Source: Pseudomonas marginalis (GTDB lineage Bacteria; Pseudomonadota; Gammaproteobacteria; Pseudomonadales; Pseudomonadaceae). From it: a stretch of DNA of 64,000 nt. Below the pieces are notes generated by a model, which was not told the origin of the DNA, made no database searches, and worked only from the letters and a program-made list of their open reading frames with translations. Shown piece by piece: positions 1-8,222 of this stretch (positions are counted from its first letter, which is position 1; each line of letters begins with the position of its first letter). The stretch is from the NCBI RefSeq assembly GCF_001645105.1, contig NZ_LKEG01000044.1:330793-394792 (forward strand), given 5' to 3'. The position numbers and the translations under genes are program-made.

Positions 1-286
1 CTTCCGGAAACCCGCGAATCGCGTCGGTGAACTCGGTGAAGTTGGAGCGACCGTGGGCGTTGAGTTTCACCTCGGCGAAAATCTGCGTGTTGAGGCCGAT
101 CTTCTTGCGGTCCAACAAGGTCACTTGACCGCGAATCACGCCCTCTTCCTTGAGCCGTTGGATCCGTCGCCAGCACGGCGATTGAGACAGGCCGACCTGT
201 TCGGCGATCTGCGCGCTGGAGAGCGAGGCGTCTTCTTGCAACAGGGCCAGGATACGGCGGTCGTAGGCGTCTAACTGGCTGTGCAT
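1..286 (-). CDS. Lrp/AsnC family transcriptional regulator (partial, N-terminal part)
   Basis: The reverse strand reads MHSQLDAYDRRILALLQEDA and continues to the window edge, so only the first ~95 residues are present. Residues ~5-50 form the AsnC-type winged helix (SSAQIAEQVGLSQSPCWRRI is the recognition segment) and the linker to the RAM/ACT effector domain follows. Members of this family sense amino acids or related metabolites and often control a divergent neighbour. The gene is divergent from the small ACT-like gene at 414, sharing a 127-bp region, so that gene is a likely target. The exact ligand cannot be told from the fragment. Confidence 0.93.
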   Translation of the reverse strand, partial: MHSQLDAYDRRILALLQEDASLSSAQIAEQVGLSQSPCWRRIQRLKEEGVIRGQVTLLDRKKIGLNTQIFAEVKLNAHGRSNFTEFTDAIRGFPE

Positions 287-413
287 ATAAATACCCTTTA
301 TTGTGCCTATCTTGAATTGTACGATTCGATTAATCGCACAAAAGGCTCATCTTAGATAAGAAATCTCCGCGAGCGAATGTAAAAATTTCTCCAGTCGAAT
401 CTGGAGAGCCAGC
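287..413. promoter_or_regulatory. Divergent intergenic region between Lrp-type regulator and ACT-like gene
   Basis: This 127-bp AT-richer stretch separates two divergent starts. It contains an imperfect palindrome around 319-336 (TACGATTCGATTAATCGCAC), the kind of AT-rich dyad Lrp-type regulators bind. A specific operator is an inference only. Confidence 0.4.
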
Positions 414-752
414 ATGCACGCCATCGAAACCACCCACCCTGTAACCCGCGCCGATGCGTGGGCCGTCAACAGTGCCCACTGCCAGGCGCATTACCGCATC
501 GTCGCCGAGGCGGAACCGGATGTGTTGTGCCGGGTACTCAACTATTTCGCCCTGCAATTTCTCACGCCGCGACAGGTCACGGTGAACAGGGAAGATGACC
601 TGCTGAACATCGATATCCTGACGGATGGCTTGAGCTGGCACCGCGCCCAGGTGATCGGTGAAAAGATTCGAAACCTGATCAGCGTGTGCTCGCTGGACGT
701 GTGGTCGGCTGATTCGGCGGGGCCTCAGGCGGTGATGGCCGTTGCGCAGTAA
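414..752 (+). CDS. Small conserved hypothetical protein with ACT-like fold
   Basis: The 112-residue product has no signal peptide or membrane segment. Residues ~25-98 alternate strand/helix in the order expected of an ACT/RAM-type domain: a strand at HYRIVAEAEP, a helix at VLCRVLNYFALQ, strands around QVTVNRE and LLNIDILTD, a helix at HRAQVIGEKIRNLI and a final strand SVCSLDVW. ACT domains bind amino acids or pair with partner proteins. It is divergent from an Lrp/AsnC gene, whose own effector domain has a related fold, so a role in the same amino-acid response is plausible. The function is not established. Confidence 0.8.
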   Translation: MHAIETTHPVTRADAWAVNSAHCQAHYRIVAEAEPDVLCRVLNYFALQFLTPRQVTVNREDDLLNIDILTDGLSWHRAQVIGEKIRNLISVCSLDVWSADSAGPQAVMAVAQ

Positions 753-834
753 AAACCTGCAATACACGCTGGGAGGTGGATATTCAGAGGCTGACTAGCC
801 TGGGTTTTACACCCATTGCCCCAGGAAAACCTTC

Positions 835-2514
835 ATGCTTGTTGATCAACGATTGGAACTGCATCAGCTGTTGCCGGCTTTGGTCGACGGGCGCCTGATC
901 ACACCCGAAGTGGCGCAGCGCTTGTCGGCGCTGCCGGCCAGCAACAGCCAGCATCCCCTGGAGAGCATCGCAGCCCAAGGCCCCAACCTGGAAACCCTGA
1001 CCGAATGGCTTGCCCAGCATGCCGGGCAACCCTATCTGCGTATCGACCCGTTGAAGATCGATGTGGCAGCCGTGGTGCCGCTGATGTCTCACGCGTTCGC
1101 CCAACGTCATGCCATTCTCGCGGTGGCGGTGGACGCGCAGACCGTCACTGTCGCCAGCGCCCAACCCCACATCACCAGCTGGGAAGCCGGGCTGGCGCAG
1201 GTGCTCAAGCGTTCGATCAAACGCGTGGTGGCCAACCCGCAGGACATCGCGCGCTGCATCGGCGAGTTTTACCGGCTGGCCAAATCCGTCAGCGGTGCCG
1301 ACCAAAGGGTCGCGGCGCCTGGCCACGTCGAATTGCTCAACCTCGGCGCCAGCGAGCAAGAGCCGGATGCCAATGACGCGCATATCGTCAACATCGTCGA
1401 CTGGTTGTTGCAGTACGCCTTCGCACAGCGTGCCAGTGATATCCACATAGAGCCGTGCCGCGAACAGGGCCGGGTACGCTTTCGTATCGACGGGCTGCTG
1501 CATGACGTCTATCAGTTTCCGCCCCAGGTCACGATGGCGGTGGTCAGCCGCCTGAAAAGCCTGGGCCGTATGAACGTGGCGGAAAAGCGTCGGCCCCAGG
1601 ACGGCCGGGTCAAGACCAAAAGCCCGACAGGCGCGGAAGTGGAGCTGCGCCTTTCCACCTTGCCCACGGCGTTTGGCGAGAAGCTGGTGATGCGGATCTT
1701 CGACCCGCAGGTGTTGCTCAAAGGCTTTGACCAGTTGGGCTTGTCTGCTGATGACCAACAGCGCTGGCACGTCATGACCAGCCAGACCAATGGCATCATC
1801 CTGGTCACCGGCCCTACCGGTTCGGGCAAGACCAGCACCCTCTACACGACGCTCAGGCAACTGGCGACCCGGGAGGTCAACCTGTGCACCGTGGAAGACC
1901 CGGTCGAGATGGTCGAGCCGGCATTCAACCAGATGCAGGTGCAGCACAACATCGACCTGACCTTTGCCAGCGGCATCCGCGCCCTGCTGCGCCAGGACCC
2001 GGACATCATCATGATCGGCGAGATTCGCGACCAGGAAACCGCTGAAATGGCGATCCAAGCCGCGTTGACCGGACACTTGGTGCTGTCGACCCTGCATACC
2101 AACGATGCACCCAGTGCCATCAGCCGCTTGCAGGAACTGGGAGTTGCTCATTATTTGATCAAAGCAACGCTACTGGGCGTGATGGCGCAGCGCTTGGTGC
2201 GGGTTTTGTGCCCCCACTGCAAGCGTGCACGGGGTGACGTGCATGAGGCCGTGGGGTGCGTTGAATGTAGAAACAGCGGTTATCGGGGACGCGCCGGCGT
2301 ATACGAAATCATGGTGTTGAACGAAGCACTGAAGACGCTGATCACGCCCGGCGCCGACGTGCAGGCGCTGCGTCAGGCGGCGGTGGCACAAGGTATGTGC
2401 AGCCTGCGCATGGCTGGCGTGCAAAAGGTCCAGGCAGGGCTGACCACCCTGACGGAGGTATTGCGGGTGACCCCTGGGGATTCGGTAACAAATCCTTTGT
2501 TTGTTACGCGGTGA
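835..2514 (+). CDS. GspE/PulE family type II secretion/type IV pilus ATPase (orphan)
   Basis: The 559-residue protein has the full architecture of a secretion/pilus assembly ATPase: an N-terminal GSPII_E_N domain (~50-150), a RecA-like core with Walker A GPTGSGKTS near residue 326, Asp and His boxes (EDPVEM, GEIRDQET, LSTLHTND) and a zinc-binding tetracysteine region (CPHC...CVEC, ~459-479). It hydrolyses ATP on the cytoplasmic face to drive pilin-like fibre assembly. It is closer to PulE/GspE/PilB than to PilT because it has the N-terminal domain and the zinc module. No other secretin, pseudopilin or platform gene is in the window, so its partner machine must lie elsewhere. Confidence 0.92.
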   Translation: MLVDQRLELHQLLPALVDGRLITPEVAQRLSALPASNSQHPLESIAAQGPNLETLTEWLAQHAGQPYLRIDPLKIDVAAVVPLMSHAFAQRHAILAVAVDAQTVTVASAQPHITSWEAGLAQVLKRSIKRVVANPQDIARCIGEFYRLAKSVSGADQRVAAPGHVELLNLGASEQEPDANDAHIVNIVDWLLQYAFAQRASDIHIEPCREQGRVRFRIDGLLHDVYQFPPQVTMAVVSRLKSLGRMNVAEKRRPQDGRVKTKSPTGAEVELRLSTLPTAFGEKLVMRIFDPQVLLKGFDQLGLSADDQQRWHVMTSQTNGIILVTGPTGSGKTSTLYTTLRQLATREVNLCTVEDPVEMVEPAFNQMQVQHNIDLTFASGIRALLRQDPDIIMIGEIRDQETAEMAIQAALTGHLVLSTLHTNDAPSAISRLQELGVAHYLIKATLLGVMAQRLVRVLCPHCKRARGDVHEAVGCVECRNSGYRGRAGVYEIMVLNEALKTLITPGADVQALRQAAVAQGMCSLRMAGVQKVQAGLTTLTEVLRVTPGDSVTNPLFVTR

Positions 2515-2591
2515 AACCGTTCTTATCGGTGACAACACCGTTACAATCGGCCGAACGTCGTTTCACTGACACCATCAGATAGGGAATCGCT

Positions 2592-3512
2592 ATGCAGATC
2601 GGAACCGTACTGCTTCTTTTCGTGGGCTTGGCCATCGCCATCCTGTTCATGGGCTTCAAGGTCGTCCCCCAGGGTTACCAATGGACGGTCGAGCGTTTCG
2701 GCCGCTACACCAACACCCTCAAGCCTGGCCTGAACATCATCATCCCGGTCATGGACCGCATCGGCCGCAAGATCAACGTGATGGAAAGCGTGCTGGACAT
2801 CCCGCCCCAGGAAGTCATCACCGCCGACAACGCCACCGTGCAGATCGACGCCGTGTGCTTCTTCCAGGTGGTCAACACGGCCCAGGCCGCCTACGAGGTC
2901 AACAACCTCGAACATGCCATCCGCAACCTGCTGCAAACCAACATCCGTACCGTGCTCGGCTCCATGGAGCTGGATGCCATGCTCAGCCAGCGTGACGGCA
3001 TCAACGAAAAACTGCTGAAAACCGTGGACGAAGCCACGGCACCTTGGGGCATCAAGATCACCCGTATCGAGATCAAGGACATCAGCCCGCCGGCCGACCT
3101 GATGGCCGCCATGTCGGGCCAGATGAAAGCCGAGCGGATCAAGCGTGCGCAAATCCTCGAAGCCGAAGGCCTGCGCGCCTCGGCGATCCTGACTGCCGAA
3201 GGCAAGAAGCAGGCGCAGATCCTTGAGGCTGAAGGTAGCCGCCAAGCGGCGTTCCTTGAGTCCGAGGCCCGCGAACGTCAGGCCGAAGCGGAAGCCCGTG
3301 CCACCCAGGTCGTGTCCGAGGCGATCGCATCGGGCAACGTGCAGGCGGTCAATTACTTCGTCGCGCAGAAATACATCGATGCCCTGGGCAAGCTGGCTTC
3401 GGCCAACAACAGCAAGGTCATCCTGATGCCGCTGGAAGCCAGCCAAGTCATCGGCGCGGTCGGCGGTATCGGCGAGATCGTCAAGGCGACGTTCGACAAC
3501 AAGAAAGGCTGA
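2592..3512 (+). CDS. SPFH/Band 7 domain protein (stomatin/slipin, QmcA-like)
   Basis: The 306-residue protein begins with one hydrophobic anchor (residues ~4-22) and continues with a Band 7 domain (VVPQGYQWTVERFGRYTNTL) and an Ala/Glu-rich coiled coil (~180-245, KAERIKRAQILEAEG) that mediates ring oligomers. SPFH proteins form scaffolds in membrane microdomains and modulate proteases or channels. The next gene, 10 bp downstream, encodes NfeD, the classical stomatin partner, so the two form an operon. The length and pairing fit the QmcA/slipin branch. Confidence 0.92.
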   Translation: MQIGTVLLLFVGLAIAILFMGFKVVPQGYQWTVERFGRYTNTLKPGLNIIIPVMDRIGRKINVMESVLDIPPQEVITADNATVQIDAVCFFQVVNTAQAAYEVNNLEHAIRNLLQTNIRTVLGSMELDAMLSQRDGINEKLLKTVDEATAPWGIKITRIEIKDISPPADLMAAMSGQMKAERIKRAQILEAEGLRASAILTAEGKKQAQILEAEGSRQAAFLESEARERQAEAEARATQVVSEAIASGNVQAVNYFVAQKYIDALGKLASANNSKVILMPLEASQVIGAVGGIGEIVKATFDNKKG

Positions 3513-3522
3513 GGCCATCGCC

Positions 3523-3969
3523 ATGTGGGATTTCCTGCAGCATCTGTCGTTCTGGGATTGGCTGGCACTGGGTACCGTGCTGTTGATTCTTGAAGTGTTT
3601 GGCGCCGGTGGTTACCTGTTGTGGATGGGTATCGCAGCGGCCGCCGTGGGTGTGATCAAGTTCCTGGTGCCGCCTCTTGGGCTGGAATGGCAACTCCTGC
3701 TGTTTGCCGTGTTGTCGATCCTGACAGCGGTGTATTGGTGGAAGCGCCAACGCAGCAGCGCCAAGGCCAGTGACCAGCCAGGCTTGAACGAGCGTGGCTC
3801 GGAGCTGATCGGCCGCACCTTCGTGGTGCATCAGGCGATTGTAGATGGCCGGGGCAAGGTAAAGGTCGGCGATGGCGTGTGGATGGTGACCGGCCCGGAC
3901 AGCCCCGTAGGCGCTCAAGTACGGGTGGTTGGCCAGGAAGGCGTGGTGTTAAAGGTTGAAACTGTTTAG
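3523..3969 (+). CDS. NfeD family membrane protein
   Basis: The 148-residue protein has three hydrophobic segments in its first ~75 residues (LALGTVLLILEVFG, YLLWMGIAAAAVGVIKFLV, LLLFAVLSILTAVYWW) and a C-terminal OB-fold domain (~90-148, GRTFVVHQAIVDGRGKVKVG). This is the short NfeD1b form that partners a stomatin, here the gene immediately upstream. The pair probably acts in membrane microdomain organisation or membrane-protein quality control. Its start is preceded by the GAGGCC-containing end of the upstream gene, consistent with co-translation. Confidence 0.9.
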   Translation: MWDFLQHLSFWDWLALGTVLLILEVFGAGGYLLWMGIAAAAVGVIKFLVPPLGLEWQLLLFAVLSILTAVYWWKRQRSSAKASDQPGLNERGSELIGRTFVVHQAIVDGRGKVKVGDGVWMVTGPDSPVGAQVRVVGQEGVVLKVETV

Positions 3970-4038
3970 TCAGTGATGGAACTCGATTGGCCTAACTACA
4001 ATCATAAACTACAGATAACCCACCCGGAGTCACCCATC

Positions 4039-4353
4039 ATGCGTCTCAAATATGCTGTCGCAACCCTCGCTGTGCTTTCCCTCCCTGTCGGTTCAGCCAT
4101 GGCCGACAGTTTCTGGCGCAATGTCATCTCGTCGGGCGCCACTACCGGCTCGACGTACCTGACCTTCAAAGACCACAAGCTGGTGGTTGCCGCGCAAGAT
4201 GACGCAGGCAGCTTTGTTGCCAGCGACGGCGGCATCCGTGGCCCGTACCTGGAAGCCGCGATGCAGAAAGTCCGCGCCGATAACCCTGGCCTGCAGGCCA
4301 CGGACATGGAGCTGGCCAACGCCATCCTCGCGAAAAACGCCGTCACCGAATAA
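4039..4353 (+). CDS. DUF2388 domain-containing secreted protein
   Basis: From the ATG at 4039 (preceded by CCGGAGTCACCC) the product is 104 residues with a signal peptide ending near AMADSFW. The mature part (FWRNVISSGATTGSTYLTF...) matches the DUF2388 family, a Pseudomonas-centred group of small periplasmic proteins of unknown function. An in-frame ATG at 3973 would put 22 hydrophilic residues ahead of the signal peptide, so it was not chosen. The gene ends in a strong hairpin terminator. Confidence 0.88.
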   Translation: MRLKYAVATLAVLSLPVGSAMADSFWRNVISSGATTGSTYLTFKDHKLVVAAQDDAGSFVASDGGIRGPYLEAAMQKVRADNPGLQATDMELANAILAKNAVTE

Positions 4354-4365
4354 CTCGGGCTCGAT

Positions 4366-4398
4366 AAAAAATGCCGCTTTTGACAGCGGCATTTTTTT
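4366..4398 (+). terminator. Rho-independent terminator after the DUF2388 gene
   Basis: ATGCCGCT and AGCGGCAT pair around a 6-nt loop, flanked by A5 upstream and T7 downstream, 13 nt after the stop codon. Confidence 0.9.
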
Positions 4399-4541
4399 GT
4401 CTTCAATTCCTACGGTCATCGCCGCTGATTACTACATAAGCATCCCTGCTTTCCCAAGTGAACACGGAGAAGTCCTGTCGAGCCTCACCCTGCCAGGCAA
4501 CAAGCTAAGGGTTCCTTTTTAAATAAAGCGAACCACTGCCC

Positions 4542-5207
4542 ATGCACACGCTTGCCTACGCACTGCTGCTCTCTGCATTTGCCACCCCTTACGCACAAGC
4601 GGAAAGCTGGTACGGATCAGCCAAAATCAACAGCGCTCGCCAGAATCTCTCCAGCTCGCTGCTGACCAGCCCACGCGTCACTGACAGGGTGGACGCCCCG
4701 GATAGCAGCAAGTCATTTGTGGCCTCTTTCGCCGCGGGCTATGCCTTTGACAATGGCTGGCGCCTCGAAGGGGAATACACCATGCCGAACAACTCGACAT
4801 TCAAATCCCACTGGGCCCCCTTCAATGCCAACGTCAACAGCCTGCATGTCCAGAGCCAACGCTTGATGCTCAATGGCTATAAAGACATCCCGATCAACCC
4901 ATGGTTGTCGTTCTACGGCATGGCCGGGGTGGGCGTCGCACGCATTGAAGCCGAGGGCTATCAAACCAATGAGACCCGTCGTTTCGCCAGCAACCGCCAG
5001 CATCATTTCGCCTACAGCGTAGGCATGGGGCTGGAGGCCAAGGTCAGTGAGCAAATCACGCTGGGTGCCGGCTATCGTTACATCGCAATGGGCGATGTTG
5101 AAACCGGCTACAACACTTTCGCAAACCGTGTGAACGCTCGGGATGAGCAACTCAAAGGTACGCTCAAGGAACAGAATGTGTTTCTGGAGGCGCGCTATTC
5201 CTTCTGA
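4542..5207 (+). CDS. Outer-membrane beta-barrel protein
   Basis: The 221-residue protein starts with a signal peptide cleaved after ~20 residues (TPYAQAESWYGSA). The rest alternates amphipathic strands typical of an 8-stranded barrel (SFVASFAAGYAFDNGWRLEG, QRLMLNGYKDI, ITLGAGYRYIAMG) and ends in an aromatic C-terminus (LEARYSF), the recognition signal for the BAM complex. It resembles the OmpA-transmembrane/Opa-like superfamily. The ligand or role is unknown. The gene stands alone between two terminators with near-identical stems. Confidence 0.85.
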   Translation: MHTLAYALLLSAFATPYAQAESWYGSAKINSARQNLSSSLLTSPRVTDRVDAPDSSKSFVASFAAGYAFDNGWRLEGEYTMPNNSTFKSHWAPFNANVNSLHVQSQRLMLNGYKDIPINPWLSFYGMAGVGVARIEAEGYQTNETRRFASNRQHHFAYSVGMGLEAKVSEQITLGAGYRYIAMGDVETGYNTFANRVNARDEQLKGTLKEQNVFLEARYSF

Positions 5208-5218
5208 AACCCAGTAGG

Positions 5219-5247
5219 AAATGCCGCTTTCGAAGCGGCATTTTTTA
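5219..5247 (+). terminator. Rho-independent terminator after the outer-membrane barrel gene
   Basis: ATGCCGCTTT pairs with AAGCGGCAT and is followed by T6, 12 nt after the stop codon. The stem shares ATGCCGCT with the terminator at 4366. Confidence 0.9.
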
Positions 5248-5365
5248 ACCGGACGGTGACGATTCATTCACAGGCGACAGGCTATATTCAGTCAAGCCGT
5301 GCAACCATGCCGGTACTGATACCTCGCTTACTCATCGCCAATCTGAAACGGATGCCTTCGTCGTC

Positions 5366-6505
5366 ATGAGCCAACAGCCCTTCCTGCCGTTTTCCAAACC
5401 CACCATTGATGAAGCCACCATCTCCGCGGTCGGCGATGTACTGCGTTCGGGCTGGATTACCAGCGGGCCGAAAGTGCAGGCCTTCGAAGCGCAGTTGTCG
5501 GAATACTTTGGCGGACGGCCGGTGCGCACGTTCAACTCGGGCACCTGCACCATGGAGATTGCCTTGCGCATTGCCGGTATCGGGCCAGGCGATGAAGTCA
5601 TCACCACGCCGATCTCCTGGGTGGCCACGGCCAACGTGATCCTGGAAGTGGGTGCCACACCGGTGTTTGCCGATATTGACCCGGTGACCCGCAATCTCGA
5701 CCTGGTACAGGTGGAGGCTGCCATCACCCCGCGCACCAAGGCGATCATCCCGGTGTACCTGGCCGGCCTGCCCTTGGACATGCCGATGCTGTATGCACTG
5801 GCCAACAAGTACAACCTGCGCATCGTCGAGGACGCAGCGCAGGCGCTGGGTTCCAGCTGGGATGGCGAACGTATCGGCGCCACTGGGGATTTCGTGTCGT
5901 TCAGCTTCCAGGCCAACAAGAACATCACCTCTTCCGAAGGCGGTTGCCTGGTGTTGAACAACGCCGAGGAAGCGCGGCTGGCAGAGAAGTACCGCCTGCA
6001 AGGCGTTACCCGCAGCGGCTTCGATGGTCTGGACGTGGACGTGCTGGGCGGCAAGTTCAATATGACCGACATCGCCGCCGCCATTGGCCTGGGGCAATTT
6101 GCCCATATCGAGAAGATCACCGCACACCGCCAGCACCTGGCGCGCCACTATTTCAAATGCTTTGGCAGTGATTTCGAAGAGCAATACGGCGCACAGCTGC
6201 CGCCGGCTGATTTCGAAAATAGCAACTGGCACCTGTTCCAGTTGGTACTGCCGGAGCGCCACGACGGCCTACCGGCCCGCGCCACCTTCATGGAGCAGAT
6301 GCAGGCCCACGGGGTCGGCATTGGCTATCACTATCCGCCGATCCACCTGCTGAGCCTTTATCGGGCGCAGGGGTTCAAGGAAGGTATGTTTCCGGTGGCG
6401 GAGAAGGTGGGGCGTTTGATCGTGTCACTGCCGATGTTTACGGCGATGACTGAGGCGGATGTGGAGCGCTCGGTGGCAGCGGTGAAGGCGGTTCTACAGC
6501 GCTGA
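5366..6505 (+). CDS. DegT/DnrJ/EryC1/StrS family PLP-dependent aminotransferase
   Basis: The 379-residue fold-type I enzyme family transaminates keto-sugars, using glutamate as the usual amino donor. Visible PLP-site residues are the SGT phosphate loop (58-60), Asp156 in EDAAQALGS, which would contact the pyridine nitrogen, and Lys185 in FQANKNITSSEGG, the Schiff-base lysine. The KNITSSEGG context resembles ArnB/PseC-like sugar aminotransferases. No nucleotide-sugar epimerase, dehydratase or glycosyltransferase gene is adjacent, so the substrate is unclear. No good Shine-Dalgarno precedes the ATG, and the start could be slightly different. Confidence 0.9.
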   Translation: MSQQPFLPFSKPTIDEATISAVGDVLRSGWITSGPKVQAFEAQLSEYFGGRPVRTFNSGTCTMEIALRIAGIGPGDEVITTPISWVATANVILEVGATPVFADIDPVTRNLDLVQVEAAITPRTKAIIPVYLAGLPLDMPMLYALANKYNLRIVEDAAQALGSSWDGERIGATGDFVSFSFQANKNITSSEGGCLVLNNAEEARLAEKYRLQGVTRSGFDGLDVDVLGGKFNMTDIAAAIGLGQFAHIEKITAHRQHLARHYFKCFGSDFEEQYGAQLPPADFENSNWHLFQLVLPERHDGLPARATFMEQMQAHGVGIGYHYPPIHLLSLYRAQGFKEGMFPVAEKVGRLIVSLPMFTAMTEADVERSVAAVKAVLQR

Positions 6506-6511
6506 AACACA

Positions 6512-6541
6512 TTGCGGGAGCCGGATAACCGGCTCCCGCAA
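6512..6541. terminator. Hairpin between convergent aminotransferase and gcvH
   Basis: A perfect 13-bp inverted repeat, TTGCGGGAGCCGG/CCGGCTCCCGCAA, with a 4-nt loop sits in the 41-bp gap between two convergent genes. There is no U-tract, so it may act as a transcript stabiliser or as a Rho-assisted stop for both directions. Confidence 0.6.
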
Positions 6542-6546
6542 CAGGA

Positions 6547-6930
6547 TCACTCGCCGATGGCGGCTTTGTAGCCAGCAGCATCCAGCAGTTTTTCCAGGTC
6601 AGCCGGGTTGCCAGGCTTGAGCTTGAAGATCCACGCGCCGTACGGGTCGGAGTTGAGCAGCTCGGGGCTACCGCTCAGTTCTTCGTTGACGGCAATCACT
6701 TCGCCCGCAATCGGAGCGTAGATATCCGAGGCGGCCTTCACCGACTCAACCACGCCCGCTTGGCCCGCAGCGTCAAACTGAGCGCCAACTTCGGCCAATT
6801 CAACAAACACCACATCACCCAACGCTTCCTGAGCGTGGTCGGAGATACCGACGGTCACAGTGCCGTCAGCTTCCAGGCGCGCCCATTCGTGGCTTTCGGC
6901 GAAACGCAGGTCGGCAGGGATATCGCTCAT
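6547..6930 (-). CDS. gcvH: Glycine cleavage system H protein
   Basis: The 127-residue lipoyl carrier shuttles the methylamine intermediate between the P, T and L proteins of glycine cleavage. The lipoylated lysine lies in VVESVKAASDIYAPI. The start MSDIPADLRF fits the family; an ATG 15 nt upstream would add five residues. It lies 53 bp downstream of gcvT in the same direction. gcvP does not follow: a hairpin and a convergent aminotransferase gene end the unit. Confidence 0.97.
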   Translation of the reverse strand: MSDIPADLRFAESHEWARLEADGTVTVGISDHAQEALGDVVFVELAEVGAQFDAAGQAGVVESVKAASDIYAPIAGEVIAVNEELSGSPELLNSDPYGAWIFKLKPGNPADLEKLLDAAGYKAAIGE

Positions 6931-6983
6931 AGTCTGTGTCCTCAAGAAGTAATGTCAGCGGCCTTCGGCCTGCCGGAAATAGG

Positions 6984-8066
6984 TTAGATCAAGGTTTTGC
7001 CATGGCGCACGAAGGTCGGTTTGACCACTCGAACCGGGTACCACTTGCCGCGGATTTCCACTTCGGCCCGATCAGCGGTTGCCGTCGGTACACGCGCCAG
7101 GGCAATGGATTTGCTCAGCGTAGGAGAGAAACTACCACTGGTGATCTCCCCTTCGCCAATATTGGCGATACGAACCACCTGGTGAGCGCGTAAAACCCCG
7201 CGTTCTTCCAGTACCAGCCCGACCAGTTTGAACTGCACGCCGGCTGCTTTTTCCGCTTCCAGCGCAGCGCGGCCAATGAAATGACGCTCGGCAGGCTCCC
7301 AGGCGATACTCCAGGCCATGTTCGAAGCCAAGGGCGAAACGCTCTGGTGGATGTCCTGGCCGTACAGGTTCATACCGGCTTCGAGACGCAGCGTATCGCG
7401 GGCGCCGAGACCAATGGGTGAAATACCAGCGCCCACCAGGTCGTTGAAAAAACCCGGCGCCTGATCAGCCGGCAAGACAATCTCCAGGCCATCTTCCCCG
7501 GTATAACCCGTACGCGCGATAAACCAATCGCCATCAACCTGGCCCTCGAAGGGCTTGAGCTGGTGAATCAGCGTGCCACGAGACTGGGTGACCAACTCGG
7601 CGATCTTCTGCCGGGCGTGGGGACCTTGAATGGCCAGCATCGCCAACTCAGGCCGCTCATGCAGTTGCACTTGGTAATTGCCCAGTTGCGCATGCATCCA
7701 GGCCATGTCCTGGTCGCGAGTGGCGGCATTGACCACCAGCCGATAGGCGGCCTCGGTACGGTAGACAATCATGTCGTCCACCACGCCGCCCTTTTCGTTG
7801 AGCATGGCGCTGTACAACGCACGGCCACAGCCATGCAGACGTTCGACATCATTGGCCAGCAGGCGCTGGAGCCATTCCTTGGCCTGGGGGCCGGTGACAT
7901 CGATCACGGTCATATGAGATACATCGAACACCCCGCAGTCGCGTCGCACCTGGTGGTGTTCTTCAACTTGCGAGCCGTAGTGCAGAGGCATATCCCAACC
8001 GCCAAAATCGACCATTTTCGCGCCGAGGGCGAGATGCAGGTCATACAGAGGCGTACGCTGTCCCAT
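6984..8066 (-). CDS. gcvT: Glycine cleavage system aminomethyltransferase (T protein)
   Basis: The 360-residue enzyme transfers the methylene group from the H-protein-bound intermediate to tetrahydrofolate and releases ammonia. The N-terminus (MGQRTPLYDLHLALGAKMVDFGGWDMPL) and GFTG-like segment (ARTGYTGEDGLEI) are typical. The ATG at 8066 has an AAGGAG ribosome site 6 nt upstream; the 19-residue in-frame extension to 8123 lacks one. It is the first gene of a gcvT-gcvH unit. Confidence 0.97.
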   Translation of the reverse strand: MGQRTPLYDLHLALGAKMVDFGGWDMPLHYGSQVEEHHQVRRDCGVFDVSHMTVIDVTGPQAKEWLQRLLANDVERLHGCGRALYSAMLNEKGGVVDDMIVYRTEAAYRLVVNAATRDQDMAWMHAQLGNYQVQLHERPELAMLAIQGPHARQKIAELVTQSRGTLIHQLKPFEGQVDGDWFIARTGYTGEDGLEIVLPADQAPGFFNDLVGAGISPIGLGARDTLRLEAGMNLYGQDIHQSVSPLASNMAWSIAWEPAERHFIGRAALEAEKAAGVQFKLVGLVLEERGVLRAHQVVRIANIGEGEITSGSFSPTLSKSIALARVPTATADRAEVEIRGKWYPVRVVKPTFVRHGKTLI

Positions 8067-8222
8067 GGGTTTCTCCTTCCGGGCTTGGCGAAGGTGCGCA
8101 GCATCGCTGTTCGTGCCGGACACCTTGAATTACAAGGCCTGCAGCCACGTCCAGCGACTCGATCCGAAAGACGGACCGCACCGAATGCCGCGCATTGTAG
8201 CCGCAAGCCGTAGGACTGGCAC

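Noticed and set aside
8067..8222. Glycine riboswitch upstream of gcvT
   Set aside because: I could not find the paired aptamer core motifs in the 156-bp leader.
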